Assembly (NCBI GenBank): GCA_964405265.1
Contig: CAYONC010000001.1
Location: forward strand, 137,871-201,870
From: Eshraghiella sp964405265
GTDB lineage: Bacteria > Bacillota > Clostridia > Lachnospirales > Lachnospiraceae
Direction: 5' to 3'
Length of the DNA stretch: 64,000 nucleotides
Both the position numbers and the translations under genes were made by a program. Under the pieces are notes generated by a model, which was given only the letters and a program-made list of their open reading frames with translations, was not told the DNA's origin and ran no database searches. Below are positions 61,145 to 64,000 of this stretch, piece after piece. Position 1 is the stretch's first letter. Every line of letters begins with the position of its first letter.

Positions 61145-62518
61145 TTATCCTTCCGTTATACACACTTTCATTCCTAATCCAGACTCCGTTCCCCTGATTT
61201 TAATGCCATTTCTGTCATATTCCCGTATTAACTCCAGAATTTCCCTGCTGATTACCTCTCCGGGTGTCAGAATCGGTATTCCCGGCGGGTATACATATAC
61301 AAACTCATGGCTGACCCGTCCGCCGGCAAGCTCACATCGGACGGTTTCTGAAGGATATTTTTCCGCATCACTTATAGTGCAGTATACTTCTGCCTCCGCA
61401 ATATCATACAGCCTGTTTTTTTCTATAAATTCAAGCGAGCCGTCCGTTTCCATTACCGCATCGGAAAGCCTTTTTAATCCTTCCTCCGTATCGCACGGCG
61501 ATGTCATGAAAACAACATATTCCGCCGATACCATTTCCGGTTCAATATGGTATTTTTTTCTGAATGTTTCAGCCAGTCTGCTTCCGTTAATATCAGCATC
61601 TGCAACTGAAATTATTATTTTTCCTTTATCATCTACACGAAGAATGTGTATTTTTTCAGGTTTACATTCATTATAAAAAGAATCCAGCCTCTCAGAATAC
61701 TTTTTCAATGCGTCATTATCTTTTTCAAGATAATCAAAACAATATTCTGCGGATGACATGAGCAGATATGACGGACTGCTTGTGGTGTATATATCAAAAT
61801 ATTTTTTTATTTTTTCACGGTTAATCCTGTCACCTTTTAGGCATATCAGTGCGGTCTGGGTAAGTGCCGGCAGGGTTTTGTGCAGACTCATTACAACAAT
61901 GTCCGCTCCAAGTTTTACGGGATTTTCCGGGAAATTTTTATCGAACCCAAAATGTGCACCGTGTGCTGCATCAACAATCAGCGGAATTCCATAATCATGT
62001 ACCTTTTCAGAAATCGCTTTTATGTCAGATACGATACCTTCATATGTCGGTGATGTTATAAGAACCGCCTTTGCATCCGGGTGCCGGTTAAGACATTTTT
62101 CCACATCAGTCACGGATATGCCATAACTTATCCCCGTTTTTTTATCATTTTGTGGATAAATATACCCGCATTCCATTTCTTTGAGGAAAACGCCGTTATA
62201 TACAGACTTGTGCATATTCCGTCCCATCAGTATTTTACTGCCTCTGTCTGCAGCGGCAGAAACAGCAGTCAGTATGCCTGCCGTACTTCCGTTAACCGAT
62301 ATATAGGCTGCATCTGCCCCATACAGTTGTGCGGCACGCTGCTGAAGCCTTTGCAGGATTCCTTCTGCATTATGCAGGTCATCAAATCCTTCTATTTCCG
62401 TAATATCGTACTTATACGGATTGCCCGGAAATTCAAAATTTCTTTTATGCCCCGGCATATGGAAGGGATAAAAATCTGAATCAGCATATCTGATTAAGCT
62501 GTCTGTAAGCTCACCCAT
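61145..62518 (-). CDS. Orn/Lys/Arg decarboxylase-family PLP enzyme
   Basis: A 457-aa fold-type I PLP enzyme of the Firmicutes YaaO/SpeA-like branch. It has the substrate region FHMPGHKRNFEF, ISVNGSTAGILTAVSAA, IVDAAHGAHFGF (cofactor Asp-Ala-His), the Schiff-base Lys in VMSLHKTLPALTQTALI, and the C-terminal YPPGIPILTPGEVIS. It probably decarboxylates lysine or arginine, or a related amino acid; the substrate cannot be fixed. It heads the holB-type cluster, as in B. subtilis. Confidence 0.9.
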   Translation of the reverse strand: MGELTDSLIRYADSDFYPFHMPGHKRNFEFPGNPYKYDITEIEGFDDLHNAEGILQRLQQRAAQLYGADAAYISVNGSTAGILTAVSAAADRGSKILMGRNMHKSVYNGVFLKEMECGYIYPQNDKKTGISYGISVTDVEKCLNRHPDAKAVLITSPTYEGIVSDIKAISEKVHDYGIPLIVDAAHGAHFGFDKNFPENPVKLGADIVVMSLHKTLPALTQTALICLKGDRINREKIKKYFDIYTTSSPSYLLMSSAEYCFDYLEKDNDALKKYSERLDSFYNECKPEKIHILRVDDKGKIIISVADADINGSRLAETFRKKYHIEPEMVSAEYVVFMTSPCDTEEGLKRLSDAVMETDGSLEFIEKNRLYDIAEAEVYCTISDAEKYPSETVRCELAGGRVSHEFVYVYPPGIPILTPGEVISREILELIREYDRNGIKIRGTESGLGMKVCITEG

Positions 62519-62519
62519 C

Positions 62520-63446
62520 TCATTCTCCTATGTATTTATCTATCAGGCTGCTGATTTTATCCATGTCACGGTTAACCATTTCTTTTAAGCCTGTTTTTCT
62601 GCTTTCAAAATCTATTTTTTCGTAATCCCTTTTTACGGATTCGGCGTACCTTATTCTTACAGACTCGGACGACATATCTTCTCCGTAAAATTCCAGACAC
62701 CTTACCGCATCAGCATACCCCATATTCATTCTTTCAACAGCTTTTTTACCATTGAAATCAATGGTTCCGTCTATAAAATCGCCGATGCTTCTCTCAGGTC
62801 GTATCAGTATAAACTCAGCACCTGGAAACCTGTCATAATCAATTACTGTATTTTCCGACAGCCCGACCACGATGAATTTTCTTATTCCCTCTATATACAG
62901 TGGTGCTATCGGAAGGTTATCCGTAAGTCCCCCATCCCTGCATATATTTCCGTTAATTCTTACCGGTGAATACAAAATCGGTAAAGCTGATGATGCAAGC
63001 AGAATGTCTCTGATTTCACTTTCCTTTTTGTAATTCAGACGATAATATTTAATTGTGCCTTCTTCCCTGCCGTTTTCTCCGTAATCCGTTACGGATGCAT
63101 AAATTGATTTTTCACTATTTCTTATTTTTTCAAAATCTATATAATTATCAAATATCTCGACAAGTCCGTCTCTTGAGGCAAGTCCCTGATTTTTTTCCCA
63201 TATGTCCTGTGATACGGACAAAAAAGTCTTATGCGATATTCCGCTCCATAAATCCTCAGCCATCTTAATATCGCCATATGCAAACAATATCGCATTCAAT
63301 GCCCCCACACTGCTTCCTGATACCATTGTTATATAATCATCCGCTCCATACTCCTCAAGTGCTTTAAACACACCAATCTGATATGCACCCTTCCCGCCGC
63401 CTCCGGCAAGTACAAGTCCCCATTCATGCTCTGACATATCTGACAT
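62520..63446 (-). CDS. patatin-like phospholipase
   Basis: A 308-aa serine hydrolase of the RssA/patatin family. The oxyanion-hole motif is LAGGGGKGAYQIGVFKAL, the nucleophile elbow GSSVGALNA (Ser about 44), and the catalytic dyad Asp is in DGGLTDNLPI. It would cleave acyl esters of lipids. AGAGGTGA precedes the ATG. It ends 1 nt before the decarboxylase-family gene, so it leads that operon. Confidence 0.92.
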   Translation of the reverse strand: MSDMSEHEWGLVLAGGGGKGAYQIGVFKALEEYGADDYITMVSGSSVGALNAILFAYGDIKMAEDLWSGISHKTFLSVSQDIWEKNQGLASRDGLVEIFDNYIDFEKIRNSEKSIYASVTDYGENGREEGTIKYYRLNYKKESEIRDILLASSALPILYSPVRINGNICRDGGLTDNLPIAPLYIEGIRKFIVVGLSENTVIDYDRFPGAEFILIRPERSIGDFIDGTIDFNGKKAVERMNMGYADAVRCLEFYGEDMSSESVRIRYAESVKRDYEKIDFESRKTGLKEMVNRDMDKISSLIDKYIGE

Positions 63447-63529
63447 TCAATCACCTCTGCCTATATGTTACCATTTTATTCTTATTATATGCAATATTGT
63501 TTTCATTGTGGAGCTATTTCCGTTAAAAG

Positions 63530-63560
63530 AAAAAACTCTATAAACAACCGTTTACAGAGT
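63530..63560 (-). terminator. terminator of the tRNA cluster
   Basis: On the minus strand ACTCTGTAAAC pairs with GTTTATAGAGT around a 4-nt loop and is followed by TTTTTT. Confidence 0.85.
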
Positions 63561-63576
63561 ATCATGAAAGTAAAAG

Positions 63577-63649
<73 letters not shown>

Positions 63650-63671
63650 ATTTAACAATATAAATTGTCAG

Positions 63672-63745
63672 TAGCGGGGACAGGATTTGAACCTGCGACC
63701 TCCGGGTTATGAGCCCGACGAGCTTCCGAGCTGCTCTACCCCGCG
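63672..63745 (-). tRNA. initiator tRNA-fMet (CAT)
   Basis: 74 nt. CAT anticodon with three G-C pairs next to the anticodon loop (GGG/CCC) and no pairing at 1-72 (C1 opposite U72). Both are initiator features. The rest of the acceptor stem, GCGGGG/CCCCGC, is perfect. Confidence 0.95.
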
Positions 63746-63770
63746 ATAATATATATTCACAATGTGAAAG

Positions 63771-63852
63771 TGGATGGAGGTGGATTCGAACCACCGTAGC
63801 ATTACACAACAGATTTACAGTCTGCCCCCTTTAGCCACTCGGGAATCCATCC
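63771..63852 (-). tRNA. tRNA-Tyr (GTA)
   Basis: 82 nt with a long variable arm. Acceptor stem GGATGGA/TCCATCC, anticodon GTA in CTGTAAA, T-loop TTCGAAT and discriminator A73. Confidence 0.96.
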
Positions 63853-63855
63853 ATA

Positions 63856-63928
63856 AGCCGACAATCGGAATCGAACCGATAACCTGCTGATTACAAATCA
63901 GCTGCTCTGCCAATTGAGCCATGTCGGC
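63856..63928 (-). tRNA. tRNA-Thr (TGT)
   Basis: 73 nt. Acceptor stem GCCGACA/TGTCGGC, anticodon TGT in TTTGTAA, T-loop TTCGATT and discriminator U73. It is only 3 nt from tRNA-Tyr. Confidence 0.95.
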
Positions 63929-63945
63929 AAATTAAACATTAGAAG

Positions 63946-64000
63946 TGGGACCTACAGGGCTCGAACCTGTGACCCTCTGCTTGTAAGGCAGATGCTCTCC
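63946..64000 (-). tRNA. tRNA-Val (TAC), 5' end beyond window
   Basis: The 3' 55 nt are present: D-arm end, anticodon TAC in CTTACAA, T-arm ACAGG-TTCGAGC-CCTGT, and acceptor strand AGGTCCC with A73. The 5' acceptor strand lies off the right edge. Confidence 0.9.

Overview
The window looks like a chromosomal segment of a monoderm Clostridia, most likely a Lachnospiraceae. Supporting signs are the moderately low GC, strong GGAGG ribosome sites, Firmicutes-type genes (gdpP, ricT/yaaT, yaaR, the spore-protease family yyaC, DUF951, DUF2508), tRNAs without encoded CCA, and a Tad pilus locus carrying DUF5702, DUF6382-FHA and Flp1-type proteins typical of that family. No genus is claimed. There is no rRNA, IS element, prophage, integrase or CRISPR array. 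Genes are densely packed, mostly on the minus strand, and no gap exceeds 300 bases.

Layout. 1-2947: the start of a HlyB/HlyD-like type I export operon behind a strong promoter, with two tiny candidate ORFs in its leader. 2995-12501: tadA, a GNAT gene, then a long minus-strand housekeeping run (EamA transporter, Hsp70 paralogue, deoC, HD hydrolase, metG, tatD, rsmA, DUF6128-like). 12705-14940: aroF-coaBC. 15088-17452: MOP flippase, DUF1858 protein, a divergent ferredoxin and a MerR regulator. 17561-22860: dnaB, rplI, gdpP, rpsR, ssb, rpsF and DUF951. 22950-35945: tRNA-Cys, CvpA, DUF5711, a LysM membrane protein, yyaC, a 2-hydroxyacid dehydrogenase, pgi, mtnN, murG, HIT, a histidine-kinase-like protein, a flavodoxin-SCP2 fusion and several unknowns. 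36002-45655: one minus-strand Tad pilus operon (prepilin peptidase, CpaE-like, CpaF, TadB, TadC, Flp, DUF5702, TadE-like, a second prepilin peptidase, a minor pseudopilin, FHA). 46103-50803: fliS, flagellin and a large DUF6240-like protein. 50906-53904: glgB and a divergent mraY-like gene. 53908-56417: a three-gene surface-protein operon. 56589-63446: rsmI, trmN6-like, ricT, holB, yaaR, gmk-like, a lysine-decarboxylase-family enzyme and a patatin. 63577-64000: a tRNA cluster (Val, Thr, Tyr, fMet, Phe, in order of transcription).

How it works together. The Tad, flagellar, type I export and three-gene surface loci supply envelope and motility functions. The rest is replication, translation, cell-wall precursor, aromatic, CoA and carbon metabolism. 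The yyaC and ricT genes, plus two promoters resembling sigma-E sites, hint at a sporulation programme.

The strongest candidate for something undescribed is at 53908-56566. A three-gene secreted or membrane operon is driven by a near-consensus promoter wrapped in a perfect 10-bp inverted repeat. The predicted transcript begins with a 67-nt cloverleaf-like RNA: a closing stem plus three hairpins. Also notable are two genes whose conserved reading frames start without any ATG/GTG/TTG behind good ribosome sites (24950-26083 and 45209-45655), and a 14-bp perfect inverted repeat that holds both -10 boxes of the divergent glgB/mraY promoters.
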